Program-made: the position numbers and the translations under genes | From: Sphingobium cyanobacteriorum | Lineage (GTDB): Bacteria > Pseudomonadota > Alphaproteobacteria > Sphingomonadales > Sphingomonadaceae | Assembly (NCBI RefSeq): GCF_030580935.1 | Contig: NZ_JAUQOM010000002.1 | Location: 62,001-126,000 of the forward strand | Length of the DNA stretch: 64,000 nucleotides | Direction of reading: 5' to 3' | Shown: piece after piece, positions 25,765 through 37,293 of the stretch | Layout: every line of letters begins with the position of its first letter | Position numbering within the stretch: the first letter of the stretch is position 1 | The notes under the pieces: generated by a model | Database searches by the model: none | What the model saw: the letters and a program-made list of their open reading frames with translations, nothing else | Told to the model about the DNA's origin: nothing

Positions 25765-26309
25765 AGATAGGCGCGCTGGCTGATCTCCACCGCGCCCATG
25801 CTGCGCAGATGATCGGTCATGAACTGGCAGTCCAGCAAGGTGAAGCCGGCGTAACGCATCCGCGCCACCAGCCAGGCCAGTGCCACCTTCGACGCATCGG
25901 TGCGGCGCGACACCATCGATTCGCCAAAGAAGGCGCGGCCGAGCGCGACGCCATACAGGCCGCCGACCAGTTCGTCCCCCTCCCATATCTCGATGGAATG
26001 GGCGAAACCGGCGTCGTGCAAATGGCCATAGGCGCGCTCGATCGCATGGTTGATCCAGGTGGAGGGGCGGTCCTGCGCCGATTGCGCGCAGAGCGCCAGG
26101 ATGCGGCCGAAGGCGCGGTTGGCGGTGACGCGGAAGCGATCACGGCGGATGACCTTGGCCAGCGAATGGGACAGGTGAAAAGCGTCCAGTGGCAGGATCG
26201 CCCGCTGCTTCGGCTCGACCCAATAGACCTCCTCCGCCTCGCGATCGTCGGCCATGGGGAATACGCCGATGGAATAGGCCTGAAGCAGGACGAGCGGATC
26301 GATCATCAT
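25563..26309 (-). CDS. aat: leucyl/phenylalanyl-tRNA-protein transferase
   Basis: A 248-residue enzyme that attaches Leu or Phe to N-terminal Lys/Arg of proteins, creating N-degrons for ClpS/ClpAP. The core (residues 1-186) has LLQAYSIGVFPMA, VYWVEPKQRAILP, ESMVSRRTDASKVALAWLV and LLDCQFMTDHLRSMGAVEI. The remaining 62 residues are an Ala/Gly/Ser/Pro-rich tail encoded wholly antisense to the DUF2155 gene, beyond the usual end of the family. Two ATG codons in tandem (26309 and 26306) are possible starts; no strong ribosome-binding site was seen. Confidence 0.9.
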   Translation of the reverse strand: MMIDPLVLLQAYSIGVFPMADDREAEEVYWVEPKQRAILPLDAFHLSHSLAKVIRRDRFRVTANRAFGRILALCAQSAQDRPSTWINHAIERAYGHLHDAGFAHSIEIWEGDELVGGLYGVALGRAFFGESMVSRRTDASKVALAWLVARMRYAGFTLLDCQFMTDHLRSMGAVEISQRAYLQLLGGAVAGVALGAGASLSGSGAAAELAFDPLARAPAATGSPLAPSFTVSGPVSGQAIAQLLTQTS

Positions 26310-26407
26310 TGCATGGCAGGATAAGCGGGCGAGGCGAGCGGGGAAAGCCCTTCCTGTCATCGCGCGCGGCGATTGACTTGCCTCGACACGGCCCTAGCCT
26401 GCACGCG

Positions 26408-27628
26408 ATGAAAAGCCTGTCCCTGGCCCTGCTGCCACTCCTCCTCGCCGCGCTGCCCGCCCAGGCCGCGCCCGATCCCCATGCCGCGCGGATCGCCAGG
26501 ATATTGAAGGCCACGCCCCTGATCGACGGCCATAATGACTGGCCCGAAGCCTTGGCCGAAAAGGCGAAGGAGGCCCGCTGGACCATGGACCTGCGCCGGC
26601 TCGATCCCGCCCGCTATCATAGCGACATCGACCGGCTGCGCGCGGGCGGGGTCGGCGGGCAATTCTGGTCGGTCTGGGTATCGGCCGACCTGTCGCCCCT
26701 GCAACAGGTGCGCGACACGATCGAGCAGATCGACCTGGCCCATAGTTTCGCGCGCCGCTACCCGCGCGATTTCGCCTTCGTCACCACCGCCGCGCAGGTC
26801 CGCGCCGCGCACAGGGCGGGCCGGATCGCGTCGCTGATCGGGGTGGAGGGCGGCGGCCAGATCGACGGCAGCCTGGCGGTGCTGCGCGCCTATCATGACC
26901 TTGGCGCATCCTATCTGACCCTGACCCACAGCCGGACGACCGACTGGGCCGACAGCGCGACCGACGACCCGCGACATGACGGCCTGACCCCGTTCGGGGA
27001 AAGCGTGGTGACGGAACTCAACCGGCTGGGGATGCTGGTGGACCTCAGCCATGTCAGCGAGGCGACGATGCTGGACGCGCTGCGGGTCAGCCGGGCGCCG
27101 GTGATCTTCTCCCACTCCAGCGCGCGGGCGCTGTGCGACAGCCCGCGCAACGTTTCCGACGCCGTGCTGCAACAGGTGGCGGCGAATGGCGGCGTGGTGA
27201 TGGTCAATTATGCGCCGCAATATGTGTCGGAAGCACGCCGCGTCTGGAGCGCCAATCGCAGCGCGGAGATCGCCCGCTACAATGCGCCGCCCTTTGGCGG
27301 CCTCCATATCGGCGATCCGGCGGCGGCGAAGCGGGCGCTGGCGGCGTGGGAGCAGGCGAACCCGGAGCCGGTGGTGACGCTGGCGCAGGTCGCCGACCAT
27401 ATCGACCATATCGCCAAAGTGGCCGGCGTCGACCATGTGGGGCTGGGCAGCGACTATGACGGCGTGGGATCGTTGCCGCAGGGACTGGGCGGGGTCGACA
27501 CCTATCCTGCCCTGCTCGCCGAACTGATGCGACGCGGCTGGAGCGACGCCAACGTCGCGAAACTGGCCGGCGAGAATATATTGCGCGTGATGACGGCGGC
27601 CGAAAAAGTAGCGGCCGGGATGCGGTGA
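26408..27628 (+). CDS. membrane dipeptidase (peptidase M19)
   Basis: A 406-residue secreted zinc dipeptidase of the renal-dipeptidase family. A cleavable leader (MKSLSLALLPLLLAALPAQA) precedes LIDGHNDWPEAL, the first metal-binding HxD. VEGGGQIDGSLAVL (bridging Glu), LVDLSHVSEATM, VIFSHSSARAL and GLGSDYDGV follow in family order. It hydrolyses dipeptides, including those with a C-terminal D-residue in some members. The start at 26408 gives the signal peptide; upstream in-frame codons overlap aat's complement and are rejected. Confidence 0.92.
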   Translation: MKSLSLALLPLLLAALPAQAAPDPHAARIARILKATPLIDGHNDWPEALAEKAKEARWTMDLRRLDPARYHSDIDRLRAGGVGGQFWSVWVSADLSPLQQVRDTIEQIDLAHSFARRYPRDFAFVTTAAQVRAAHRAGRIASLIGVEGGGQIDGSLAVLRAYHDLGASYLTLTHSRTTDWADSATDDPRHDGLTPFGESVVTELNRLGMLVDLSHVSEATMLDALRVSRAPVIFSHSSARALCDSPRNVSDAVLQQVAANGGVVMVNYAPQYVSEARRVWSANRSAEIARYNAPPFGGLHIGDPAAAKRALAAWEQANPEPVVTLAQVADHIDHIAKVAGVDHVGLGSDYDGVGSLPQGLGGVDTYPALLAELMRRGWSDANVAKLAGENILRVMTAAEKVAAGMR

Positions 27629-27742
27629 AAAGGGGGGATCGGGCGGCCTGGTCGCGATCTCAGGCTGCCATGGCATCTTCGCCCGGATATGATGGCGAAA
27701 AGCCGGCAGCCCGCCACCCGCGCAGGCCGGGCATGGGCCTCT

Positions 27743-27865
27743 TCAGGGCAGCGGTCGGACGCTGACCAGCGTGTAGAGGCCGATCAGGATGCCGCCGCCG
27801 GTAAAGCCCAGCAGGAAACGCCGGATGTCGGGCCAGAAGTCGGGCCAGAGTTCGAAATCGTCCAT
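27743..27865 (-). CDS. small membrane peptide, 40 residues
   Basis: A short frame beginning MDDFELWPDFWPDIRRFLLG, with one hydrophobic helix (about residues 17-37). GGAAAGG lies 7 bases before the ATG at 27865, a clear ribosome-binding site. Trp/Asp-rich ends around a single helix suggest a membrane-inserted peptide. The coordinates exclude an in-frame 43-codon upstream extension that is not protein-like. The family is not recognised. It is isolated between the dipeptidase and bactofilin genes. Confidence 0.55.
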   Translation of the reverse strand: MDDFELWPDFWPDIRRFLLGFTGGGILIGLYTLVSVRPLP

Positions 27866-28018
27866 GGCGCACCTTTCCCATCGGATGATGGCGCGGGGCG
27901 TAGGCGCGGGGCGACAGCGGTGCCAGTGACAAATATGGTTAGAGTTTGATGACGTACATGTGCTTCGTCCGCCTTCGGCTCGCTGCGCGCGCAAGGACGG
28001 GCGTGGGTCAATCCGGGG

Positions 28019-28444
28019 TCATCCCGCGCTGTCGTTGGCGATCAGTTTGAGTTCGGGGGCCGGGGCGTCGCTGTCCTTGGGGCGGAAGCGGCCTTCGACG
28101 CGGCTGCCCGGTTCGATCGTGATGCGTTCATAGACGACATCGCCGGTGATGCGGGCGCTGCTTTCCACCACCAGTTCCCCGGCGGTGATCGACCCGTCGA
28201 CAAGGCCGGCGAGGCGCGCGCTCTGTGCGGTGACATGGCCGGTGATGCGGCTGTCGGGGCCCTGCACCAGCGCGGCGCAGCTTATGTCGCCCTCGATCGC
28301 GCCATCGACATGCAGGTCGACGCTGGCGGACAGGTTGCCGCTGATCGTCACATCGCTGCCGATCAGCGAGAAGGGGATGCTTTTACCCCCGGTCGCGGAC
28401 GTCGGCGAAGCGGGCCGTGGCGACTTGCTGGACTTGGAGAACAT
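28019..28444 (-). CDS. bactofilin
   Basis: A 141-residue cytoskeletal protein. The right-handed beta-helix core (about residues 23-125) shows repeated GSDVTISGNLSASVDLHVDGAI, with ESSARITGDVVYERITIEPG and further turns, typical of the bactofilin (DUF583) domain, with Pro/Ser-rich disordered ends. Bactofilins polymerize without nucleotide and scaffold local cell-wall synthesis. GGAGG lies about 10 bases upstream of the ATG at 28444. It overlaps the M23 endopeptidase gene by 62 bases, and bactofilin/M23 pairs are a known functional combination. Confidence 0.92.
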   Translation of the reverse strand: MFSKSSKSPRPASPTSATGGKSIPFSLIGSDVTISGNLSASVDLHVDGAIEGDISCAALVQGPDSRITGHVTAQSARLAGLVDGSITAGELVVESSARITGDVVYERITIEPGSRVEGRFRPKDSDAPAPELKLIANDSAG

Positions 28445-29564
28445 CTTGGCGGGCCTCCAGGAAGGGGCGGGGATTGACGGCCTGGCCGTTCAGCCGGACC
28501 TCGAAATGCAGATGGGTGCCGGTCGATCGGCCGGTCGATCCCATGCGGCCGATCGTGTCGCCGCGCGCGACCGCCTCTCCCACATGGGCAGCAAAGCCGG
28601 ACAGATGGGCATAACGGGTCATGATGCCATTGCCATGGTCGACCTCGACCACATTGCCATAGCCCTGGCGCTGGCCGACATAGCTGACCTTGCCGTCGGC
28701 GGCGGCGTTGATCGGCTGGCCGTAGCGGCCGGGAAAGTCGAGGCCGGCATGGAAGGCGGCATGGCCGTTGAACGGGTCGCGCCGATAGCCATAGCTGCTG
28801 GTCAGCATCGGCGATCCGGTCGGGCGGCCCGACGGGATGGTCAGCAGGCTGCGCTCCAGAAACTCCATCCGCGACATCGCATCGGCCAGATGTTCCAGTT
28901 CATTGGTCAGCGCGCCCTTCTCGCCCTTCCACGGCACGAAAGGGCCGCCCTGGGCGCGGGCGGCGCTGCGAGCGAGATTGTCGGGGTTCAGGCCAAAGCT
29001 GCGGATGGCGGCGGCGGCCTTGTCCGCCCGGCGCTCGACCGCATGGGTCAGCAGCAGGGCGAAGCGGCGCTGGCGCTGCTCCAGCCGGACCAGCGGGGCG
29101 GCTTCGGGCGCCATGCTGATCTTGGTGGTCAGGCTGCCCTTCTTCTCTTCCCTGGCGGGGCCGACCAGATCGGCGCCTGCGGCATTGCCTTCCTCGGTGC
29201 CGAAATGAGTCTTGTACAGGTCGTCCATGAAGTCCTGGCGGGCTTCCAGGTCCTGGGCCAGATCCTCGACCGACTTGCGATAATCAGCAACCTTGCCGGC
29301 GGCCTTGGCGACCGACTGGCCCTGTGCGGCGAGCGCGGCGCGCTGTTGCGCGACGGCGCTGTTGTTCGCCACCATCGATAGGGTGACGCCGGCCCAGCCG
29401 ATCAGCGCGACAGAAAGAAAGCCGGCGGCGGCCAGTTGCGCGCGACGGGAAATGCGGATGAACTTCACCTGCCCGCCGGACCGCAGGAAAATCTCCCGCT
29501 CAGGGCAGAGGGCGTTCAGCCGGTCGGACAGGCCGGCGAGCCCTTTCTTCTTCTGATGCGACAA
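28383..29564 (-). CDS. M23-family (LytM) peptidoglycan endopeptidase, membrane anchored
   Basis: A 393-residue protein: a short cytoplasmic N-terminus, one membrane helix (about 43-64), a coiled-coil-like region (70-240) and a C-terminal LytM domain. Zinc ligands are in HAGLDFPG and GTHLHFEVR (about residues 350-357), both intact, so it is probably an active DD-endopeptidase. The start codon is TTG or ATG near 29564; ATG was taken. Overlap with the bactofilin gene suggests the scaffold recruits this hydrolase for cell shape. Confidence 0.92.
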   Translation of the reverse strand: MSHQKKKGLAGLSDRLNALCPEREIFLRSGGQVKFIRISRRAQLAAAGFLSVALIGWAGVTLSMVANNSAVAQQRAALAAQGQSVAKAAGKVADYRKSVEDLAQDLEARQDFMDDLYKTHFGTEEGNAAGADLVGPAREEKKGSLTTKISMAPEAAPLVRLEQRQRRFALLLTHAVERRADKAAAAIRSFGLNPDNLARSAARAQGGPFVPWKGEKGALTNELEHLADAMSRMEFLERSLLTIPSGRPTGSPMLTSSYGYRRDPFNGHAAFHAGLDFPGRYGQPINAAADGKVSYVGQRQGYGNVVEVDHGNGIMTRYAHLSGFAAHVGEAVARGDTIGRMGSTGRSTGTHLHFEVRLNGQAVNPRPFLEARQDVLQVQQVATARFADVRDRG

Positions 29565-29714
29565 TGCGACCCCGCGTTTTTATTTGCGAGTCGGGCCGGT
29601 AGCAAAACCGGGCCAGTCGCGCGAATCCGTCGTTGCGGACTCGTGACGAATCGAAAGCGGAATACGCCCAAATGAAGCACGGCCGCTTTGGTTCCGTCTC
29701 CATGACGATATTTT

Positions 29715-32030
29715 TCACTTTTGCAGGGATATGTCCTGGGGCGTCGCGCACGGGCGCTGGGCCTTCAGCATCGCGTCGATCGCGTCCATCGGCATGGCCG
29801 CGCCGAAATGAAAACCCTGGCCATAATGGCAACCGCCCGCGCGCAGATAATCGGCCTGCGCCTGCGTTTCCACGCCTTCCGCCACGGTACGGATGCCAAG
29901 GCTGTAGGCGAGGTTGAGCACGGTGCGGACGATGGCGGCGTCCTCCGGGTCGGTTTCCAGGTCACGCACGAAGCGCTGGTCGATCTTGATCACGTCGATC
30001 GGAAACTGCTTGAGGTGGGAGAGCGAGGCGTAGCCGGTGCCGAAATCGTCGAGCGCGATCGCCACCCCGGCATCGCTCAATGTCTGGAGCGCACGCCCGA
30101 CCCGATCGGCATTGCGGCCCAGAAAGACCGATTCGGTCACTTCCAGTTCGATCACCGCAGGCGGCAGCCCGGCCAGGGCCAGCCGGTCCAGCAGCCGGTC
30201 GGCAAAGCTGTCGTCATTAAGGTCGGCGCCCGACACGTTGATCGCGACATGGCCGAAATCCAGCCCGGCGGCGCGCCAGCGGATGCAGTCGGTGACGACG
30301 CCGTCCATCATCTGCGCGGTGATGGCGGGGCCAAGTTCGGGATGTTCGAACGCGGCGGCGATATCGCCCGGCATGATCAGCACGCCATTGTCGGCGGGGC
30401 AGCGGAACAGCGCCTCGAACCCGACCAGCTTGCCGCTGTCGAGCGCGATCTTGGGCTGATACCAGGGGGTGGGCCGCTCCTGGGTCAGGATATGGCGCGC
30501 GCGATCCAGCATCGCGGCCTCGCGTTCCCAGCTATCGAGCAGGCCGGGACCGAACAGGGTGGCGCGCCCGCGCCCGCTATTCTTGGCATGGTACAGGGCG
30601 ATGTCGGCATGTTTGATGAGCGAATCGACCTCGTCCCCATGATCGGGGAAGAGGGCGACGCCAATGCTGACCCGGCTTTCGATCGGCCGCCCGCGATAAT
30701 GGAAGGGGGCATGAAGATGCTCGGTGATCCGTGTCAGGATGGCGTGGATCGCGTCGGCATCGGGCAGGCGGGTGAGCAGCACGGCAAATTCGTCGCCGCC
30801 CATGCGCGCAACCAGATCGCCGGGGCGCAGCGCGTGGCGCAGCCGGTTCGCGACCGCGCAAAGCAGCGCGTCGCCCGCGTCATGGCCGGCGGTGTCATTG
30901 ACCCGCTTGAATTCGTCAAGGTCGATCAGCAGCACGGCCGACTGGGTGGGGTTGCCCGCTTTCCCGCCGGGCGCGGCCGCCACCTGGGTCACGGCCGCCA
31001 TGAAATGCGCGCGATTGGCAAGGCCGGTCAGTGCGTCGGTCATCGCCAGCCGCTCCAGCCGCCCTTCCGTCTCCTTGCGCTCGGTAATGTCGACCATGCT
31101 GGTCATGAAACAGGCTTCGCCGTCGATCACGATCGGGCGCGAGGACAAAAGCGCGCTGCGGATACTGCCGTCGCTGTGGCGCAGGCGGCATTCGAAATTG
31201 TCGATCACCTCGCCGCGGTCGAGCCGTTCGAACATCTGGTCGCGCACCAGCGGATCGACATAGGTGGGATTGACATTGTCGAGCGTGGCATCCCGTCCTG
31301 TCGCATAATCCTCGACTGCGGCGCGATTGAGCCGCAGCACGCTGCCGTCGCGGCGCGTGACCGCCAGGGGCAGGGGCACCGCCATGAACATCCGTTCGAG
31401 CGTGTCGCGGCTGTCGGCCAGCGCGGCCTGCGCGGCGCGCGCCAGTTGCCCGGCGGTCCATTCCTGCCGCTGGAGCCGGTTGTTGCGCGCGATCGCGATC
31501 CACATGGCGCAATGCAGGATCAGAAAGGCCAATATCATGCCGGGCGTGGTCGCGGTGAGCGGCGCCGGGGCGAGATAGCCGATCAGCAGCAGCATGCCGC
31601 AGCCCAGTCCGCCGCCGACATTGCCCCGGAAGCTGCTCGGCACCACCAGATAAAAGACGACGGGCAGCATCACCAGCACGAAGATGGCGATGTCGCTGCG
31701 CGAACTGACGAGAAAGGCGACGCCGATCGCGGTCACGACCTGCCAGGCAAAGCAGATGCGCTCGACCGCCGCGAAGCTGGTCATGCGCCGACAGAGCGAG
31801 AGGCAATAGAGCGACCAGAGGACGACCGCGACCCTTGCCGTCACCGCCACCCAGAAATGCGGCGTCCCGGCAAAGCGCCAGTCGCTCAGCAGGAACAGCG
31901 CATTGAGGCAGGCGGACAACTGGAACAGCAGCCTTGCATGGCGGCGGGATTCGTCCAGGCGCTCGGCCTGGAAAGCCGATTCCCGCACACGATCATGAAA
32001 TTCGCCGGTGTAAGTGGATAGATCGTTCAC
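29715..32030 (-). CDS. PAS-GGDEF-EAL cyclic-di-GMP protein with multi-helix membrane sensor
   Basis: A 771-residue protein. About six N-terminal helices (residues 32-182, MASE-like) precede a PAS domain (about 210-320), a GGDEF domain with intact GGDEF (411-415) and an RPGD inhibitory I-site (402-405), and an EAL domain with EAL (539-541), then NVSGADL, ELEVTES and [11 protein letters not shown]. All catalytic motifs are intact, so it may make and degrade cyclic-di-GMP, with feedback through the I-site. It diverges from rpsL. The ligand of the membrane sensor is unknown. Confidence 0.92.
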   Translation of the reverse strand: MNDLSTYTGEFHDRVRESAFQAERLDESRRHARLLFQLSACLNALFLLSDWRFAGTPHFWVAVTARVAVVLWSLYCLSLCRRMTSFAAVERICFAWQVVTAIGVAFLVSSRSDIAIFVLVMLPVVFYLVVPSSFRGNVGGGLGCGMLLLIGYLAPAPLTATTPGMILAFLILHCAMWIAIARNNRLQRQEWTAGQLARAAQAALADSRDTLERMFMAVPLPLAVTRRDGSVLRLNRAAVEDYATGRDATLDNVNPTYVDPLVRDQMFERLDRGEVIDNFECRLRHSDGSIRSALLSSRPIVIDGEACFMTSMVDITERKETEGRLERLAMTDALTGLANRAHFMAAVTQVAAAPGGKAGNPTQSAVLLIDLDEFKRVNDTAGHDAGDALLCAVANRLRHALRPGDLVARMGGDEFAVLLTRLPDADAIHAILTRITEHLHAPFHYRGRPIESRVSIGVALFPDHGDEVDSLIKHADIALYHAKNSGRGRATLFGPGLLDSWEREAAMLDRARHILTQERPTPWYQPKIALDSGKLVGFEALFRCPADNGVLIMPGDIAAAFEHPELGPAITAQMMDGVVTDCIRWRAAGLDFGHVAINVSGADLNDDSFADRLLDRLALAGLPPAVIELEVTESVFLGRNADRVGRALQTLSDAGVAIALDDFGTGYASLSHLKQFPIDVIKIDQRFVRDLETDPEDAAIVRTVLNLAYSLGIRTVAEGVETQAQADYLRAGGCHYGQGFHFGAAMPMDAIDAMLKAQRPCATPQDISLQK

Positions 32031-32097
32031 ATTTCGTCCCTGCTGCGCAGGGCCAAGGATAGATTGTCGAGGTTACGAATTTCCTAAGCTGTTGAAA

Positions 32098-32115
32098 TGC
32101 TGCTGCTGCTGCTGC
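32098..32115. repeat. TGC trinucleotide repeat upstream of rpsL
   Basis: Six tandem TGC units, lying about 20 bases before the rpsL -35 element and within the 334-base gap before rpsL. A simple repeat so near a core promoter could vary in copy number, but nothing else supports a role. Confidence 0.6.
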
Positions 32116-32136
32116 GGCGCGGGGCTGGTGGGCCGC

Positions 32137-32165
32137 TTGACCCTTTGTTGCCACATCGCTATAGG
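32137..32165 (+). promoter_or_regulatory. str operon promoter
   Basis: TTGACC (32137-32142) and TATAGG (32160-32165) are separated by 17 bases, the best sigma70-type promoter seen in the window. Transcription from here would give a leader of about 190 bases before rpsL, of which the remainder shows no clear small gene. It should drive rpsL-rpsG-fusA-tuf and possibly further genes. Confidence 0.65.
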
Positions 32166-32364
32166 CCCGCCCTGCCCAGAGGTCTGCCGTGCGAAGACTC
32201 GTCTCCTTGCGATATATGGCTGGGCGCCACACGAGCTGAACATTACCGGGTGCTCTTGCGGCTCCAGGGGGCACTTGCCCACCGGGGCCTTTGCCGTTTG
32301 GGATATTTCCAGGCGGCATGAGACTGGGGATGCCGGTAAAGTAACTGAAAAGGTGAAGGGCTTC

Positions 32365-32736
32365 ATGCCAACGATCAACCAGTTGGTCCGCAAGGGCCGC
32401 GAACTGCAGAAGACCAAGTCCAAGGTCCCTGCCATGGATGCGAACCCGCAAAAGCGCGGCGTGTGCACCCGCGTCTATACGACGACCCCGAAGAAGCCGA
32501 ACTCGGCGCTTCGCAAGGTGGCGAAAGTGCGTCTGGTCAACCAGCGCGAAGTCATCACCTATATTCCGGGTGAAGGCCATAACCTCCAGGAACACAGCGT
32601 CGTGCTGATCCGTGGCGGTCGTGTGCGCGATCTTCCGGGCGTGCGCTATCACGTTCTTCGCGGCGTTCTGGATACCCAGGGCGTCAAGGATCGCAAGCAG
32701 AGCCGTTCCAAATACGGCGCGAAGCGTCCGAAGTAA
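32365..32736 (+). CDS. rpsL: 30S ribosomal protein S12
   Basis: A 123-residue S12 that sits at the decoding centre. The sequence starts [13 protein letters not shown] and includes [15 protein letters not shown] and [20 protein letters not shown], with Lys residues at the classical streptomycin-resistance positions (Lys42-43 region TPKKPN and Lys88 region). AAGGTGAAGG lies just upstream of ATG 32365; longer frames into the leader are rejected. The residues expected in a streptomycin-sensitive strain appear unchanged (KKPNSA), an inference from motif only. Confidence 0.97.
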   Translation: MPTINQLVRKGRELQKTKSKVPAMDANPQKRGVCTRVYTTTPKKPNSALRKVAKVRLVNQREVITYIPGEGHNLQEHSVVLIRGGRVRDLPGVRYHVLRGVLDTQGVKDRKQSRSKYGAKRPK

Positions 32737-32751
32737 GGGGAGAACAATAAT

Positions 32752-33222
32752 ATGTCACGTCGTCGTCGCCCCGAAAAGCGCGTTATCCTGCCCGATCCCA
32801 AGTTCGGTGATATCGTGCTGTCGAAATTCATGAACTCCATCATGCAGGACGGCAAGAAAGCCGTCGCTGAATCGATCGTCTATGGCGCTCTCGAAACCGT
32901 CGAGACCCGCGCCAAGAAGGATCCGATCGGCCTGTTCCATGATGCGCTCAACAACATCAAGCCCGGCATCGAAGTCCGCAGCCGCCGCGTCGGCGGTGCG
33001 ACCTACCAGGTTCCTGTCGAAGTCCGCCCTGAGCGTTCGCAGGCTCTGGCGATTCGCTGGCTGATCACCGCCGCGCGCAACCGCAGCGAAACCACGATGG
33101 CCGCACGGCTGTCGGGTGAGTTGCTGGACGCTGCCAACAACCGCGGCAATGCGGTCAAGAAGCGCGAAGACACGCACCGCATGGCGGAAGCGAACCGCGC
33201 CTTCTCGCACTATCGCTGGTAA
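32752..33222 (+). CDS. rpsG: 30S ribosomal protein S7
   Basis: A 156-residue S7 that nucleates assembly of the 30S head. It opens [16 protein letters not shown] and contains [19 protein letters not shown] and [23 protein letters not shown] lies upstream of the ATG. It starts 15 bases after rpsL. A 17-base-pair hairpin follows in the gap before fusA. Confidence 0.97.
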   Translation: MSRRRRPEKRVILPDPKFGDIVLSKFMNSIMQDGKKAVAESIVYGALETVETRAKKDPIGLFHDALNNIKPGIEVRSRRVGGATYQVPVEVRPERSQALAIRWLITAARNRSETTMAARLSGELLDAANNRGNAVKKREDTHRMAEANRAFSHYRW

Positions 33223-33273
33223 GGAAGGGGCGGGCGCAACCGTGCCCGCCTCGCCATTCGGCTTTGAAGATCG

Positions 33274-33311
33274 ATCCGTTCGCCATGGGTGGCTACCCAT
33301 GGCGAACGGAT
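33274..33311. other. 17-base-pair hairpin between rpsG and fusA
   Basis: ATCCGTTCGCCATGGGT (33274-33290) pairs perfectly with ACCCATGGCGAACGGAT (33295-33311) around loop GGCT. It sits about 50 bases after rpsG and 68 before fusA. No long T-run follows (TGGTTTAGG), so it is not an ordinary terminator. It could be an RNase processing or attenuation site, or a mobile palindromic repeat. Confidence 0.75.
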
Positions 33312-33378
33312 TGGTTTAGGGGCCACCCCAGATCACACGAATCCCCAACCGCCGGCGCGCCGGCAACGGAGAAGCATC

Positions 33379-35451
<2,073 letters not shown>

Positions 35452-35464
35452 TGATTTTCCCGCG

Positions 35465-35486
35465 CCGAGCCGTGCAAACGGCTCGG
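35465..35486 (+). other. hairpin after fusA
   Basis: A 9-base-pair perfect stem CCGAGCCGT/ACGGCTCGG with loop GCAA, in the 137-base gap before tuf. A second stem GCGCCTTCGCGAGGCGC lies at about 35525. Neither is followed by a T-run; they may stabilize or punctuate the transcript. Confidence 0.55.
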
Positions 35487-35588
35487 TTAGGGGCTGGTAA
35501 TCTGTAAATTTGCTGCTATGGACGCGCCTTCGCGAGGCGCGGCCGAGCGGTCAGACCCAAGCTGATTTTGATTAGAAGGTAGGATAAA

Positions 35589-36779
35589 ATGGCTAAGGCT
35601 AAGTTTGAGCGGAACAAGCCGCACTGCAACATCGGCACCATCGGTCACGTTGACCATGGCAAGACCTCGCTGACCGCGGCGATCACGAAGGTGCTGGCCG
35701 AAACCGGCGGCGCGACCTTCACGTCGTACGACAATATCGACAAGGCGCCTGAAGAGCGTGAGCGCGGCATCACGATCTCGACCGCCCACGTCGAATATGA
35801 AACCGAAGCGCGCCACTATGCGCACGTCGACTGCCCCGGCCACGCTGACTATGTGAAGAACATGATCACCGGCGCCGCGCAGATGGACGGTGCGATCCTG
35901 GTCGTGTCGGCCACCGATGGCCCGATGCCGCAGACCCGCGAGCACATCCTGCTCGCCCGCCAGGTCGGCGTGCCGCAGCTTGTCGTGTTCATGAACAAGG
36001 TCGACCTGGTCGACGACGCCGAAATCCTTGAGCTGGTCGAGCTGGAAATCCGCGAACTGCTCAGCAGCTATGATTTCGACGGCGACAACATCCCCGTCAT
36101 CCCCGGCTCGGCCGTTGCCGCGCTGCAGGACAAGACCCCGGAAATCGGCCATGACGCCGTTCTGAAGCTGATGGCCGCTGTCGATAGCTGGATCCCGCAG
36201 CCGGAACGTCCGATCGACAAGCCCTTCCTGATGCCGATCGAAGACGTGTTCTCGATCTCCGGTCGCGGCACCGTCGTCACCGGCCGTGTCGAAACCGGCA
36301 TCATCAAGGTTGGTGAAGAAGTCGAGATCGTCGGCCTGAAGAACACCGCCAAGACCACCGTTACCGGCGTGGAAATGTTCCGCAAGCTGCTCGACGAAGG
36401 TCGTGCGGGCGACAATATCGGCGCCCTGGTGCGCGGCACGAAGCGTGAAGAAGTCGAGCGCGGCCAGGTTCTGGCCAAGCCCGGCACGATCACCCCGCAC
36501 ACCGAATTCGACGCGGAAGTCTATGTCCTGTCGAAGGAAGAAGGCGGCCGTCACACCCCGTTCTTCGCCAACTATCGCCCGCAATTCTACTTCCGCACCA
36601 CGGACGTGACCGGCGAAGTGATCCTTCCCGAAGGCACCGAGATGGTCATGCCCGGCGACAATGTGAAGCTCGGCGTCAAGCTGATCGCGCCGATCGCCAT
36701 GGATGCCGGCCTGCGCTTCGCCATCCGTGAAGGCGGTCGTACCGTCGGCGCAGGGGTTGTCGGCACGATCTCGAAGTAA
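35589..36779 (+). CDS. tuf: elongation factor Tu
   Basis: A 396-residue translational GTPase that delivers aminoacyl-tRNA to the ribosome. It starts [16 protein letters not shown], with G1 [11 protein letters not shown]3 DCPGHADY, G4 NKVD, and the C-terminal RTVGAGVV region. GGTAGGA precedes the ATG. It is followed by a strong hairpin. Only one tuf copy lies in the window, so whether a second exists elsewhere is unknown. Confidence 0.98.
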   Translation: MAKAKFERNKPHCNIGTIGHVDHGKTSLTAAITKVLAETGGATFTSYDNIDKAPEERERGITISTAHVEYETEARHYAHVDCPGHADYVKNMITGAAQMDGAILVVSATDGPMPQTREHILLARQVGVPQLVVFMNKVDLVDDAEILELVELEIRELLSSYDFDGDNIPVIPGSAVAALQDKTPEIGHDAVLKLMAAVDSWIPQPERPIDKPFLMPIEDVFSISGRGTVVTGRVETGIIKVGEEVEIVGLKNTAKTTVTGVEMFRKLLDEGRAGDNIGALVRGTKREEVERGQVLAKPGTITPHTEFDAEVYVLSKEEGGRHTPFFANYRPQFYFRTTDVTGEVILPEGTEMVMPGDNVKLGVKLIAPIAMDAGLRFAIREGGRTVGAGVVGTISK

Positions 36780-36789
36780 TATAGGACCG

Positions 36790-36821
36790 CAGCGGCGCGA
36801 ATCACCCGATTCGCGCCGCTG
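36790..36821 (+). terminator. hairpin terminator candidate after tuf
   Basis: CAGCGGCGCGAATC (36790-36803) pairs perfectly with GATTCGCGCCGCTG (36808-36821) around loop ACCC, and is followed by AGGATTTTAA. The 14-base-pair GC-rich stem and modest T-run suggest full or partial termination of the str operon before rpsJ. Confidence 0.6.
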
Positions 36822-36984
36822 AGGATTTTAACCGCCCCGGATCGTCTTTCTCCGGCTCTTGCGAGCTAGAAGGGCAATGGACGGGGCGGATATTTTTTGT
36901 TGGCGCATTTTGTAAATCATCGGCTGCTCCGGCTGATTTTCACAATGCTCCGGTTTTTGGCTCTTTCGCATCGGTACAGGAACT

Positions 36985-37293
36985 ATGGACAGCAATATCC
37001 GCATTCGCCTCAAGGCGTTCGATCATCGCGTGCTCGATCAGGCGACCGGCGACATCGCCGACACCGCCCGCCGCACCGGCGCCCTCATTCGCGGTCCGAT
37101 TCCCCTTCCGACGCGCATCGAAAAGTTCACGGTCAACCGTGGCCCGCACATCGACAAGAAATCGCGCGAGCAGTTCGAGGTCCGCACCTACAAGCGCATG
37201 CTTGACATTGTGCAGCCGACGCCGCAGACGGTCGACGCGCTGATGAAGCTGGACCTGGCTGCCGGCGTCAACGTCGAGATCAAACTCGCTTAA
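36985..37293 (+). CDS. rpsJ: 30S ribosomal protein S10
   Basis: A 102-residue S10, also NusE in antitermination. It begins [18 protein letters not shown] and contains [18 protein letters not shown] and [15 protein letters not shown]. It starts the S10 operon. It is separated from rplC by 329 bases, an unusually long gap for this junction. GGTACAGG precedes the ATG. Confidence 0.97.
   Translation: MDSNIRIRLKAFDHRVLDQATGDIADTARRTGALIRGPIPLPTRIEKFTVNRGPHIDKKSREQFEVRTYKRMLDIVQPTPQTVDALMKLDLAAGVNVEIKLA

Noticed and set aside
29721-32021. 766-codon plus-strand frame opposite the PAS-GGDEF-EAL gene
   Set aside because: The minus-strand gene has intact catalytic motifs; the other strand has none.
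32014-32364. Upstream in-frame extension of rpsL
   Set aside because: It would add 117 residues unlike S12, whereas ATG 32365 has a good ribosome-binding site and gives the invariant S12 N-terminus.
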